From Oegoconia quadripuncta (Eukaryota > Arthropoda > Insecta > Lepidoptera > Autostichidae), in assembly GCA_949316235.1 (NCBI GenBank), contig OX438758.1, forward strand, positions 15,347,731-15,411,730: 64,000 nt of DNA, given 5' to 3'. The position numbers were made by a program, and so were the translations under genes. This document shows, piece after piece, positions 52,571-63,419 of the stretch (the stretch's first letter is position 1; each line of letters opens with the position of its first letter). Below the pieces are notes generated by a model. That model ran no database searches. It was given only the letters and a program-made list of their open reading frames with translations, and was not told the origin of the DNA.

Positions 52571-53797
52571 TGATAAAACTCTTATTAAGCTTTTAAATAT
52601 CTAATATAACCTTTTTACCTGCGGTATTTTGATTACAACCCATTTTGAATACACCCGACTGATTTATCTTGATTGCTTTAGTCCCAATGGTGCTGTTTAT
52701 AACCCCTCCGTTTGGAATCGTCGATTTAAAACTAGCGAAATGGCAGTCATTTAACAAGTTAATGCTAACTATTTGCTATAGTTGTAGCCTGGATGTGGGT
52801 TTACTCCCTAGTGTTTTATTACGAAGAGTTCGAATTATCTTTTCTTTTACGTGACATATAAAACTTTGGTAACTTTGTGTAATGTACATTTTGTAGGCAA
52901 GTTAAGTTAGGCTAGCATAGACGTATCGTTATGTATGGCCGACATTTCCGCCTATGCAGAAAGTTGTGCTGCTCAGAGCGGATCTGCCTTATATCCTAAT
53001 ATCTAAAGCAGAGCAGATTCTCAAAATAATTATTTATTTATTTACAAATACACCGTTATACAAGAATTGACAATTATAGATACCCGAATGTTTACACATT
53101 GTGAATCTGACCTCCAAAATAGATATAATTTGAGTTATAGTGGCCAGGGGTGTCGATTCTGCAGTAGCATCTAAAATTTAAATTTAAATTTAGAGTGCTC
53201 TAAACCGATTTCCTATTCTACGTCGCATCTCTAAAATTTTGACGTTTCTAAAATTTGAAGTTTACTCTAAATACAATTCAATTTAGGTTTTAGAGATCAA
53301 AACCTATTCCAGAACGCCATCTGAGACATATTATTAGCGAAATTTTGTCGCCATCTAAAATAGTCACGTTTAAAATTAGAGAGTAGATTTTCCAGATTTA
53401 TTGTGCTATACAGCCCAAATAGTGTGAACTTTATATAAAAGTCTTTTATAGGAGTACAAAATATTTTTTTATTTTGAATTTAAGGCCGCGGTGAAAAATA
53501 ATGCCTAACCTTAATTTTTGTAATATTTTTTTAAGGTAAGTCTTAATTCTAGTAGGTAACTGTTAAATATCAATGGTATCATTGTATTGCAATCTTCATC
53601 TTTGATTGTAATCTAAAATCTAAAATTATTTTGATAGAAGAGAATTTTCTTAAAAGAATGTCGCCATTTTCCCATTATCGATAAAGAAACGGTGGTTGGC
53701 TTAGGATCCATATCGGCTAATAAATTTTCTGCGATGAACATTACTTTCTGTTATTTGCTTCTTTCATAATGTGAGTTTCAGGTAAGTAATTACTTTA
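52571..53797. other. Unassigned stretch, about 1.2 kb
   Basis: A possible LINE 3' end complement is at 53028-53100. At 53165-53400 ctctaaaattt and aaatttagag recur in both orientations, suggesting a decayed foldback element. Confidence 0.35.
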
Positions 53798-54135
53798 CTT
53801 TAACCGCCTCCGTGACTCAATGTAAAAAACATTGGGTTTTCGATTCGGAGGTCGCGGGTTCGATCCCCAGCGGGGTACATGTTTAAGTACTCGGTTTGGT
53901 TGGTGGTAGGGCATTTTAAATGTCCGCCTGGCTAGCTACCACCATCTTATCTAAATCTGCCGCCAAGCAGCAATGCTAATAGCAGTGTTGTGTTCCGGTT
54001 GTCAGAGATAAGATAGCTAGTCCCCCAAATGTGTTGGGGTTTCCGGGTCAGTATGCTTCCGCCTTCGACCTTATCTTCACTTAACATCAGGTGTGATTAA
54101 GGTCAAGTATCAACCCGTTGTGCATAAAAAAAAAC
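53798..54135 (+). mobile_element. SINE A, near full length
   Basis: Head with cctccgtgactcaatgtaa and box B gggttcgatcccc, full body, and tail gttgtgcataaaaaaaaa. Confidence 0.89.
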
Positions 54136-54372
54136 ACGAAATTTATTTGGAACTAATTTTTCTCCAAATTTTCTTTATTTATTTAATTTAATTATGTTAA
54201 TATGTCAAATAAGCTACAAACGCGACCGTCAACTGACACAATTAAAGCTTTATTCGATGATGGTTTAGAAAAAAAATATGAAACTACCTATGCCAATACC
54301 TTCTATTTTATTTACCTAATTATACCCTATATTTTTCCTTAGGGTAAAAAAACTCATCAGGTATATTATGTA
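54136..54372 (+). mobile_element. MITE D, 5' part missing
   Basis: cacgaaatttatttggaact, aagctacaaacgcgaccgtc and the right end accctatatttttcctt match D. The left part is missing exactly at the SINE A tail. Confidence 0.7.
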
Positions 54373-55145
54373 TTTATTTACAAAAAAAATATATGTGGTG
54401 GCGTATAAAGTTTCATTAGATCGGTCTATTCACTTCGAAAAAATACACCAAAATGCAAAATATACAAATAATACTTAACTAGAAAAGTGCATACAAAAAA
54501 AATAATGGACCAGATGAAGCGGAGACAAATCGGAGAGGCATATCCAACAGTGAATGAATACATGCTGCAGATTATGTTGAATATTCACCTAGTTATCTAT
54601 CGGTATTTTTAATTTCTAAACTTTAGAACAATGCCGACTACGGAGTGGTCATCAATGTAAGGAAGATATTTTTATTGAAAAATTTCCTGCTAAGTACCGA
54701 TAGCCTATTCAATAATTCTTAAGAGTGAAAATTAATCAGCAAAAAATGCCCAAGTTTTATATGGAAGTTGTAAAACCTATTAAAATTTATAAAAGAATCA
54801 ATCCAACATTGTAGAATAAAGATAAAAATGGTACCTGTTTCACAGAAAGTTTTCAATTTGAATCTTGGAATAGATTACAATACCCACAATTACATCGTTT
54901 TAATTGATTTGGATTTAAAATATTGGATCCACACTTACAAAAGTGGGATCGGTCCTGAGAGCGGATTTCCATGTTACAATGTTAACAACATTGAAAGGAT
55001 TTTAATAATTCAAATCGTTTGAATCATTCTCTGGGTATTTATTCTTTTTCTGTTATTATCTCATTATGAACTTCCTTTATAGGATTAAACCTGTTTCACA
55101 ATTTATAAAAAGTATTTATTACTTAACTCCATCGATCTTGATACA
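54373..55145. other. Unassigned stretch
   Basis: Nothing recognised. Confidence 0.3.
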
Positions 55146-55435
55146 TTAAAACCGCCTCCATGGCTCAATGTAAACAACATTGGATTTACGATTCGTAGGT
55201 CGCGGGTTCAATCCCCAGCGGGGTCCATGTTTAAGTACTCGGTTTGGTTGGTGGTAGGGCATTTTAAATGTCCACCATGCTTTGTTGTGGAACACATCAG
55301 TTGTCAGAGATAGGATAGCCGATAGCCCAAATGTGTTGGGGTTTTCAGGTCAGTACGCTTCCACCTTCGACCTCATCTTCACTTAACATCAGGTGTGATT
55401 GAGGTCAAGGAAGAACCATCGTGCATAAAAAAAAA
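55146..55435 (+). mobile_element. SINE A with internal deletion
   Basis: Complete head. Body deleted between aaatgtccacc and tgttgtggaacac, about 50 bp. The tail is catcgtgcataaaaaaaaa. Confidence 0.87.
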
Positions 55436-55552
55436 GAACCTTGCATGGTTCCCGACGCGGCACAAACAAAGGGCACAAATGTGTTACCTCCTAAAATTTA
55501 CTCTTCTACCGATTTTATAAATGAGATTCAATATCTAGATTCGTATTAATTC

Positions 55553-55571
55553 GTGTGTGTGTGTGTGTGTT
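55553..55571. repeat. (TG)n microsatellite
   Basis: About nine gt units. Confidence 0.9.
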
Positions 55572-55655
55572 TTTAAACTTTTAAACTATTTCGATGATAT
55601 CATGGTCGTTCGACGGTTTTCTAATTTCTTTTTTATATTAGCCGGAATCTAAATT

Positions 55656-55735
55656 ATTTTTTTTATGCATAACGGCTTGGTACTTGACCTCAATCACACC
55701 TGACGTTAAGTAAAGATGAGGTTGAAGGTTTAAAT
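55656..55735 (-). mobile_element. SINE A, tail fragment
   Basis: Poly-T, atgcataacggcttggtac, then to aaagatgaggttgaagg; the body is cut. Confidence 0.8.
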
Positions 55736-55954
55736 AAATGATACTCGTAAATAACTAAATATCTCGGCGACGTACACCAATCACCTAAACATCATAAACT
55801 CCATGACCTCCAAATCCATGACTCGGAAATCAATTACCGTGTGCCCGACTCACACGGCCAAAATTTTCTTTTAGGTATTCCCGGAACCAGATTTAAACAA
55901 CTTCGAGATACCTTGATAGACTTCTATTCCACCTGCTCTTCTCTTTTATTTGCT

Positions 55955-56007
55955 TCCTCTTCGCGCTTGGTGTAGGTATACTCCTCTAGTCGCCTTTTGC
56001 GACATCC
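55955..56007. repeat. Repeat L scrap
   Basis: tagtcgccttttgcgacatcc resembles agtcgctttttacgtcatcc in L. Joined to SINE A. Confidence 0.4.
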
Positions 56008-56205
56008 TAGCCTGGCTAGCCACCATCATCTTATCCAAGTCTGCCGCCAAACAGCAATGTTAAGAGCATTGTTGTCACATAAGATAGCCAGTTCTCCAAA
56101 TAAGATGGGGTTTCCGGGTCAGTACGCTTCCACCTGAGGCCTCATCTTCATTTAACATCAGGTGTGATTGAGGTCAAGAGCTAATCCGTTGTGCATAAAA
56201 CAATC
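56008..56205 (+). mobile_element. SINE A, 3' half
   Basis: Starts cctggctagccaccatcatc and ends tccgttgtgcataaaac. Matches the tail subfamily with attagc-type (aatccgttgtg). Confidence 0.83.
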
Positions 56206-56307
56206 GACGTGGAGAAAGGTTGTTTCAATTATTTAACGTACGACCTAATATTTATAGACCTCGAAAGACACAATATACAAATCGATATGCACGTTGTTCA
56301 TCAAAAC

Positions 56308-56655
56308 AAATCAAATCAAATCATAAATGCTTCATTTCGTAGGTACACAGGGTGCACTTAAAATAGTCAGATTTTACATTTTTAAAACTACTGCTTGTTC
56401 AAAAGGCAATTTCCGCCTGAGAGGAACAAGGAAGAAACTCGAGAGGTTGCTCTTTTACAAAAAGAAAGGTTTTTATATTACAAAATTATTAATTATTATT
56501 TTATATTATAATATTTCATTATTAATTGTGAAATAGCCTGGTTTAGCGAACGGGCTGGTTATGTCCATGAATGTTTATCATCTAAATAATCTGATATTTT
56601 ATAATATGCTTTCTTAATAAGTTTCTGTTTTATAGTATCATTAAATTCACCTCAT
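56308..56655 (-). mobile_element. LINE F 3' region
   Basis: (aaatc)n-like start at 56308-56325, ttcatttcgtaggtacaca, gagaggttgctcttttac and attaattgtgaaatagcctg as in the copy at 7604. Confidence 0.76.
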
Positions 56656-56895
56656 CATACATGGTACGATAGGCTAACGGACACCCACGCAATTATTCAG
56701 GTTCCAATCATTACCTTTTGAATCCCGTTAATGGAATTGCGTTGACATAGGGACAAGAATGCGGGAGCCACCGGCATTGTTGGTGACGTCAGGTACTTAG
56801 AATTTATTATGGCATCGTATGCTGAGTTTGTATGATTCAGGGTTAAGACGTTCCAGGGTTATGGTTGATTACTTATTGGTTTTTAATAATCTAAC

Positions 56896-57116
56896 TAATG
56901 TTATAATTGGAAAGTTAGGATGTTTGTTTATTTGTTTGTTGCTCCATAACGGGGAAACGGATGAACGGATTAGGATAAATTTGGTACGTAGGTAGAATAT
57001 ACCTTGAATTAAGACATTAAGTTCCCGCAGGTTAAACAAATTAAACATGTCCGCGATAAAATTATTACAAGCCGCAGGCGAAGGCGCAGGCGAAGCCGCG
57101 GGCAGAAAGCTATTGT
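56896..57116 (-). mobile_element. Dispersed element Q
   Basis: Starts ctaactaatgttataattgg and ends gaagccgcgggcagaaagct. Near the end the motif gcaggcgaa is repeated three times (57076-57095), a local expansion. Confidence 0.75.
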
Positions 57117-57251
57117 AATAATATTAAATAAGAATAAGAATAGTTTATTATGAACGCCACAACACGATACAAAAACAACGAAGTAATGAATTGTAGTTAA
57201 AATAGAAATACAATTATGAAGATGATCCCATTATCTTATATTACACTGTAA

Positions 57252-57311
<60 letters not shown>
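57252..57311. repeat. (TA)n microsatellite
   Basis: About 30 uninterrupted TA units. Confidence 0.95.
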
Positions 57312-57313
<2 letters not shown>

Positions 57314-57317
57314 CAAC

Positions 57318-57645
57318 GTAAATAGGTATATAAAATTATATATTATGTATTGTGTAAGTATGCATTATATTTATGTATGTATCTAATCATATAAGTATAC
57401 ATATCTATTGTAGTATAGTAGGTATATAATATGTAGATTCATAGTTTTAATGAAAATGTTTAGCTTTTTGTACGCCCAGTCAATATTGTGTTCTTTGATT
57501 GTTACCAAGATTGACTGGAAGAGATCCCTTTATGGAATAAGTCCACCTTTGTACTTAATTTTAAGTTACATTTAATTTATCAATGTATATTTATCATATG
57601 AAGTACAATTAAAGCGTTTACAAACAAACAAACAAAAAGACGTAG
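57318..57645 (+). mobile_element. LINE H 3' end
   Basis: Matches 3956-4214 closely (tattgtagtatagtaggtat, gcccagtcaat, ttgactggaagagatcc) and ends gcgtttacaaacaaac. Confidence 0.82.
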
Positions 57646-57751
57646 CGTCCGTTCTTCACTGGGCATTTGCGAGTACTAAAAACCAGCACTGTGATTTGTC
57701 GGAGCACGAGCTGAGTGCTAACCCATTTGTGCACGCCGCATTATTGTTATT

Positions 57752-57975
57752 CTAAACATTTCGTACACCAATCATCTAGTCCCAAACTAAACTAAGCTTA
57801 TACCACAGAATTAATATAGTACTACCGTCTTATACTATAGATACTAGATAACGGAAACATCCACCTGGAATAAGTGTTCGTATCTATTACGCAAATATTT
57901 ACTCTTCGCGGGATTCGAACCCGTAACCGCTGGTTTCGCATACAGGGTCACTATCCACTACCAATCTTAGTTAAA
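57752..57975 (-). mobile_element. SINE C with a small insert
   Basis: Left 3' end attcgtacaccaatcatcta-type, box B complement gggattcgaacccgt, head complement ccactaccaatctt. About 30 bp around 57811-57840 (accacagaattaatatagta) are extra relative to the copy at 21304. Confidence 0.8.
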
Positions 57976-58139
57976 GTCAAATTATGTTAATTGATATCTG
58001 ATAATGAACTTTATCTAGATACTTAAAACTAACAACTGTAATCTTTCGATAATTCAATTACAACGATTTCAAAGAAAAAGTACATGTTCTTATTTTCTCT
58101 ATTTATTAGTTGTATGTTTGTTTATAACTACTGTTTTTG

Positions 58140-58305
58140 TAAGTGTACTCGCTGTCTACTTTTACGTTACCTCATCAATTTGTCTCCTTACTGAGGTTTG
58201 CTGGAAGAGATCTCTTATAGAGATAAGCTCGCCTTTTGTATATTTTAATATTCTCCTGTTTTTTGTTTTGTTTGACGTGTATGCTTATATACAATAAAGT
58301 GTTAA
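58140..58305 (+). mobile_element. LINE H-like 3' end, diverged
   Basis: gctggaagagatctcttata, gataagctcgcctttTgta-type text and acaataaagtgtt correspond to H in order. Confidence 0.6.
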
Positions 58306-58377
58306 TTAATAATTAATTAATGTTCTGTTCTATGAATTGTTATCAATGCGATACCTACAAATGCCGGTATGTCGTTT

Positions 58378-58475
58378 ACAAATTCAATTATCTTCGTGCT
58401 ACGTCAGCCATTGGGGCATGTAGCAACAACCTTCGTAGAATTGTGCTACGGCGCGGGCGCGGCGTAGCGGAATGT
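58378..58475. repeat. Cluster of gctacg / cgtagc motifs
   Basis: cgtgctacgtcag, catgtagcaac, cttcgtagaattgtgctacg and ggcgtagcgg form several short inverse pairs. Similar clusters lie at 20765 and 23490. Confidence 0.45.
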
Positions 58476-58607
58476 GATAGGTATTTACTTCGCCTACAGA
58501 TTTAAGTGTATATCTCTTGCCTTGTACAACCCTGTCTAATGTATTGTACTTAGGTTCTGTTATTATACATCTTGGCACCTGTTTGAATAAATTTTAACCA
58601 AATTTAA

Positions 58608-58672
58608 TATCATTATCAGCCTAATACCTCCACACTGTTGGGCCATATCCTCTTTTCACTGGGAGATTGAGC
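58608..58672 (-). mobile_element. LINE P 3' end fragment
   Basis: atcattatcagcctaatacc, tccacactgttgggccatat parallels the sequence around MITE X. Confidence 0.5.
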
Positions 58673-59184
58673 AGTAATTTCAGTAATTTTAGTAATTTCA
58701 ATATTAAATAAAAAATAATAATTTTATACCATGAAATAAACTTCAAACTTATAGCATTTATTTCAACGTAAGATACAATTGATATAATTTGTCGAATGTC
58801 AATTTAAATATACAGGAAATAATAATAGGGCATATCGTATTTGTGTGTCAGTTACTTCTTTGGAGAGGGGAATTCATGTGGAAAAAATTGACGCAAAAAT
58901 CATTGTTGTTCTTTTTTTTTTAATAAAAGTATAACAATTAATACAATTTTATAAATTTCGGAAACTGGTTGATAGAAGTACCTACACCAAACATATTTTG
59001 TGATTCAGGTGGTCACTAATTTTGTAATAACCTTATTTTGCTAATATTGTATTAATATGATCTTTAAATTGGTTATCGGTTAAATTAATAAATCTTTTGC
59101 TTGGATTTGACGTGACAATGGATGGTCAATCTTCATGTGTTCCTTCATGGTCCAAAAGATCTTCCAGGATTAGTAGCAAGACAA
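58673..59184. other. Unassigned AT-rich stretch
   Basis: Nothing recognised. Confidence 0.3.
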
Positions 59185-59295
59185 GCGTGATTAATGTTTA
59201 TGACGCGAGAGATAATATTTGTCCTGCTCATTCACTTGGACGAAATATACAATTAGTCCACTCTCACTCCGTCTCTACGTCATGCTACGGAAGCT
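59185..59295. mobile_element. MITE K copy, left end unclear
   Basis: tgtcctgctcattcacttgg, cactctcactccg and cgtcatgctacgg match the K interior and right end. Confidence 0.5.
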
Positions 59296-59577
59296 GGTAT
59301 TTTTTTTAAATTTAGGTATCGAGACTTAATATTAATGAAGCGATATATAAAGCGATTAACACATCGCTGGCGGGATGCGTAGTTTGCACAGATTATTAAG
59401 CTCCCTTATTGCCTTTTCCGCGCCGCGACACAAGGAAATGTGTGGGGCCATAATATAAGCGGTTAGCAAAATACAATTATATTGAGGCAACTTAGTCCCA
59501 CCGTTTGTTTGTATCGATTTTGATGAAATTTTCACAGATATATTTAGGTAAATAATTGATTAAAGGAACACAGTTAA

Positions 59578-59850
59578 ATATAAATAAATATTTCGGACAT
59601 TTACACAATCTTGACTAGAAGACAAGGCAAAGCCTCTACTGTGGATACTAGATAACGGATAAATATGCACAAATATGTAAACATCATGACTCGTATTCTA
59701 AGGAATACGAACTTTTATTCCCGAGTCCTGGATGTTTATATAAATATTTGTGTATGTTTATCCGTTATCTAGTATCACAGTACAGACCTGTCTTCTCTTC
59801 TAGTCAAGATTGTGTAAATGTCCGAAATATTCATTTATATTAAACTGCTT
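59578..59850. repeat. Inverted duplication of SINE C tails
   Basis: The left arm (59580-59695, minus) and right arm (59701-59845, plus) both carry the SINE C 3' region. Both share the derived string caatcttgactagaag instead of the family's usual aatcatctagtccc type. Confidence 0.8.
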
Positions 59851-59861
59851 AAGGCAAATAA

Positions 59862-59930
59862 GCGGGATTCGAACCCGCAAACGTTAGTGTCGAAGGCAGG
59901 TACACTTACTATATCAATCAGCCGTTAATA
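59862..59930 (-). mobile_element. SINE C head
   Basis: gcgggattcgaacccgcaaa (box B complement) and the head complement to cagccgtta. It probably belongs to the left arm of the neighbouring inverted duplication. Confidence 0.65.
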
Positions 59931-60239
59931 CAATCAAAATTATTTTTTAAGTTTTAGAACACATTTATTGTAAACATATTGTACTCTGTAGGCTGTGACC
60001 GTAAAGTAGGACCAATTTAATAGATCATATTTGACATCTGTCAGTCCTATAGCTTCATAGTGAGTTGACCTATAAACAACCTGTGAATTATGGTGAAATT
60101 CACGCTGCTTTGTTATTGTATGACGTGCTAGATCCACAATGTAGATGATCGAAGGCCCGCCGTTACAATATTCGTTGTTAAATATTGATGAAGTGTGACA
60201 ATTTTTTCTTGTTTTATTGTCCAACAATGTTGGAGGGCA
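59931..60239. other. Unassigned stretch
   Basis: A 95-codon minus-strand frame (59940-60227) has no recognisable features; likely chance. Confidence 0.3.
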
Positions 60240-60540
60240 AAAGAATCTGAGCCCATATAGGCTAGTCCTATGAAGTATTCTTTTTTCTTTTCTTTTTTAA
60301 TTCTTCAGTAAAGTAACAGAATGCTTTTCGGAAAATTTTGGCGGCTTCTTGTGGGAACCCGAAAGCTTTGCACGTTCGTTTGTTACGCACATTAATTTAC
60401 ACCTGTACAATAACACTGACCTTTGCCGTACAATTTTCTGACGTTATTAACCTTCAAAAAACAGAATGTATAAGGTTCAAAAAGTAAAAACAAACATGCA
60501 ACATCACTCGCCGAGTTAAGCCAAAAAGCCGAACGTAGTA
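60240..60540. repeat. Repeat I, copy 2
   Basis: gagcccatataggctagtcc, ttttggcggcttcttgtggg and cactcgccgag in the same order as at 44030-44385, with about 80 bp less in the middle. Confidence 0.6.
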
Positions 60541-61013
60541 AGTGAAGAATATTTTTTTTTTTTGTACTTTAGGCAGGCAAAGTGTACTGAGCGTATACAT
60601 CCAAGTTTTTTTTATCCACAAGGACAGAGTCGCGAGCGACAAGCTAATAAATAATTACGCGGGTCGCTTATTTCGTGGGCATAACATGTAAAACGATAAA
60701 ATTACAGACCCTAAGGAGTGTTTAAATATAGAGTGTATAACTGCCGCTGCAAACTGTTGTTTGTTGTTTTATCTTTCTAAGCCGGGTCGCTCCGACCCTT
60801 GAAAGGACGCTCAAGGTGGTCCAAGATAGAAGTGTCGAGTTAAGTCTTACCTTCTGATGAGATTACGTTCAAATTCATTAAAGATAGGTCAATAGGTGGT
60901 CCGATTAGTTGTGAAAGCGAATGTAGGTAATCTTTTTAAGCTCCGGTAGTCAAATTGGAAACTTTAAAGCTTGGTCACACATCCCACGGGGATGGACGAC
61001 GAGAATATACAGG
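60541..61013. other. Unassigned stretch
   Basis: A Q-like terminus scrap (gagtcgcgagcgacaagcta) lies at 60625-60645. The rest is unassigned. Confidence 0.35.
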
Positions 61014-61905
61014 GTGTAAATTTAAGTATTTTTCAAACTTAAACCTGGTATAATGTTTTTAGAGTATATGTCATCTGTTGTCTAATCAATTAACTGGATG
61101 TCGCTAAATGGATCAAATAAAGTTTTCTTATTTAGACGCGGGGTGGACTCCCTTCTTTTTTTTTTCTTTTTTTTTTTATACATGAGAGGGCGGCAAACGA
61201 GCATGCGGGTCACCTGATGGAAAGCAATCACTGCCGCCCATGGACACCCGCAACACCAAAAGAAAAGAAAAAAACTTCTATTAATAGATTTATCTGTTTT
61301 ACCTCACATCCTCTGTCTTTATTTACGCAGCCATCACCGCAGGCAATAATCAAATTTAACGTTAAATCCTTTGTATTAAACATAGGTACCACATCCCTTT
61401 TGTTCCCTAGAACTTGTTACGTACCCTTATAATTTGATAGAGTTGTGAAATTTCGCTGGTACACTAATGTTTGTACGGGAATTATGAGTAACCGCAGTTT
61501 CATATTGTTTCTAAATGGAGGAAGTTGTGTTATTGCATAATGTTGGACATGATAATTACACGGTCTCGAGACCAGGGCGCCCAGAACATAATTAAAACAA
61601 TAGAGGACCAGGGGTGCGGTAGAAATGAGCGGTATTTCACCAATATCGATATTAATGAATAATAAATCACAAGTTATACATAATTTATAATATATATGAT
61701 AATTCTGGTTTCGAAGGAACGGTTTCCTTCGTAAATAAAGACAGAGGATGTGAGATAAAACAGATAAATCTATTTATAGAAGGGAGTCCACCCCGCGTCT
61801 AAATAAGAAAACTTTATTTGATCCATTTAGCGACATCCAGTTAATTGATTAGACAACAGATGACATATACTCTAAAAACATTATACCAGGTTTAAGTTTT
61901 TATTT
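61014..61905. mobile_element. TIR element Z, interrupted by J
   Basis: The left arm (61014-61156 plus 61267-61332) and right arm (about 61725-61900) are inverted: cctggtataatgtttttaga and its complement, gacgcggggtggactccctt and its complement, catcctctgtctttatttac and its complement. The left outer end is cagggtgtaaatttaag; the right outer end is replaced after ccaggtttaagttttt. No transposase frame in the centre. Confidence 0.75.
61157..61266 (-). mobile_element. Repeat J inserted in element Z
   Basis: Long T-rich run, gagagggcggcaaacgagca, then gccgcccatggacacccgca and an A-rich end. CTTCT lies on both sides (cccttct before, cttctatt after), and the right arm of Z lacks this segment, so the insert is later than Z. 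Confidence 0.72.
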
Positions 61906-61934
61906 CTCAGACAGGCGTCTGAGAAATAAAAATT
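61898..61934. repeat. Hairpin ttatttctcagac
   Basis: About 16-bp arms (tttttatttctcagac and its complement) with a 4-6-nt loop, at the boundary between Z and the next LINE end. Confidence 0.8.
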
Positions 61935-61935
61935 C

Positions 61936-62056
61936 AAGGGCATGTGAAGTCCCCAACCCGCATTGGGCCAGCGTGGTGGACTTATAGCCTATACTCCCTC
62001 ATATATGAGGGAAGGCCTTTATCCCTGCAGTGGGATATTTACGGGCTGATGATGAT
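61936..62056 (+). mobile_element. LINE 3' end with GATGATGAT tail
   Basis: catgtgaagtccccaacccg, cattgggccagcgtggtgg and tatccctgcagtggga, then gggctgatgatgatc. A widespread lepidopteran LINE 3'-end type; no coding part included. Confidence 0.7.
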
Positions 62057-63130
62057 CTAACTAATATTATAAATGCGAAAGTTTAGATATTTGTTTGGAT
62101 GTTTGTTTATTTGTTTATTTCTTTATTGCTCAATCACGGCGAAACGGATTTGGATGAAATTTGGTATCTACCTATACAGGGCGTCCCAAACTTATGGGAC
62201 ATGAAGGGGAAGTACCTTAAATATCGTAGATAGTGAATTTTGCTCAAAGAAGACTTTATGTTATTTTTAAAAGTTAGTAATTCTGCATTCATAGATTTTC
62301 TAAAAATTATTTGCTTCGGCTGGGAATCGAACCGACTCAAATGTGAAAAAAAAACACCCTACTTTTATGATGCCAATCGAAAGAATAGCTAAAAAATAAT
62401 AACTCTGCCTAAGTAACATAGTATTTTAAAAGAAAGGAACAACGTGAAATTAATCATTTTAATCAAATAAAAAACATACATGAAACTGCCGTAGTCAATT
62501 AAGTAGGTATTTTTTTGTAAATTAATTAATTAAATGCTCAAAATGTGATCCCTCTTGTTATCATTTCATCTACACGTGCACTTATAATAAGGAAAACTAT
62601 GTTAGTACCTATTTTATGAAGTGGGTACTTATTTACGAATAATCAATGCTATCTTTGGAATGATAATATCGCTACTTTTCGAACGTCGTCGGCAATAAAT
62701 AACTTTCTTGAAATTTGACTCAATCATTTTATGTTGTTCCTTTCTTTTAAAATACTATGTTACTTAGGCAGAGTTATTATTTTTTAGCTATTCTTTCGAT
62801 TGGCATCATAAAAGTAGGGTGTTTTTTTTTTCACATTTAAGTCGGTTCGATTCCCAGCCGAAGCAAGTAATTTTTAGAAAATCTATGAATGCAGAATTAC
62901 TAACTTTTAAAAATAACATAAAGTCTTCTTTGAGCAAAATTCACTATCTACAATATTTAAGGTACTTCCCCTTCATGTCCCATAACTTTGGGACGCCCTG
63001 TATACCAAATTACCCTACCCTAGATTAAGATAGGATATTTTTATCCCGATGAAGAGAATAGTTCTCGCAGGATAAAAAAATTTCGCGATAAAGTTATTCC
63101 ACGCAAGGGAAGCCGCGGGTGGAAAGCTAG
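62057..63130 (-). mobile_element. Element Q, split by an 824-bp TIR element
   Basis: ctaactaatattataaatgc through atgaaatttggtatctacct, then, after 63002, accaaattaccctac to gccgcgggtggaaagctagt. Removing the insert gives a normal Q copy of about 248 bp. Confidence 0.85.
62177..63000. mobile_element. 824-bp TIR element with 267-bp arms
   Basis: Arms 62177-62443 and 62734-63000 are inverted and nearly identical; I see about four differences in the outer 190 bp. The ends are cagggcgtcccaaacttatg, flanked by TA (62175-62176, 63001-63002). The 290-bp centre has no frame of note. Each arm includes a tRNA-like box B segment (ggttcgattcccagccgaag at 62842-62861, and its complement in the other arm). 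Non-autonomous, Tc1/mariner-like by target site; recent by arm identity. Confidence 0.9.
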
Positions 63131-63137
63131 TATATAT

Positions 63138-63402
63138 TGACGACCTGTTTGGTGTAGTGGTTAGAAACTCTGCTACTATACCAAATGGTCGCGGGTTCAA
63201 ATCCCGCTAGGGGCATATGTTTGTATGATGAATACAGACATGTGTTTCCGAGTTATGGATGTTTTTCAATTATACATGTATTTGTTTACAAAAACAAATG
63301 TATTTGTGTAGTTTATCAACCATCTGGTATCCATAACACAAGCCTAGATGCTTACTGTGGACCTAAATGGCGCTGTGTGTTTGTGTAAAGACATTTATAC
63401 AT
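63138..63402 (+). mobile_element. SINE B, full length
   Basis: Head acctgtttggtgtagtggtt, box B gggttcaaatccc, body and gatggcgct-type end (aaatggcgctgtgtg). It begins only a few bases after Q. Confidence 0.88.
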
Positions 63403-63419
63403 ACAGTCAATAACATACA

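Noticed and set aside
59940..60227. 95-codon minus-strand frame
   Set aside because: No recognisable motif, AT-driven composition, no splice or promoter context. Consistent with chance.
62134..63028. Two similar short frames beginning near RFDSQPKQ
   Set aside because: They are the same sequence read from the two inverted arms of the TIR element; no other evidence for coding.
63138..63210. tRNA gene (box A and box B both present)
   Set aside because: The tRNA-like head is part of SINE B, with the same 200-bp body as other copies; the acceptor stem does not close as in a tRNA gene.
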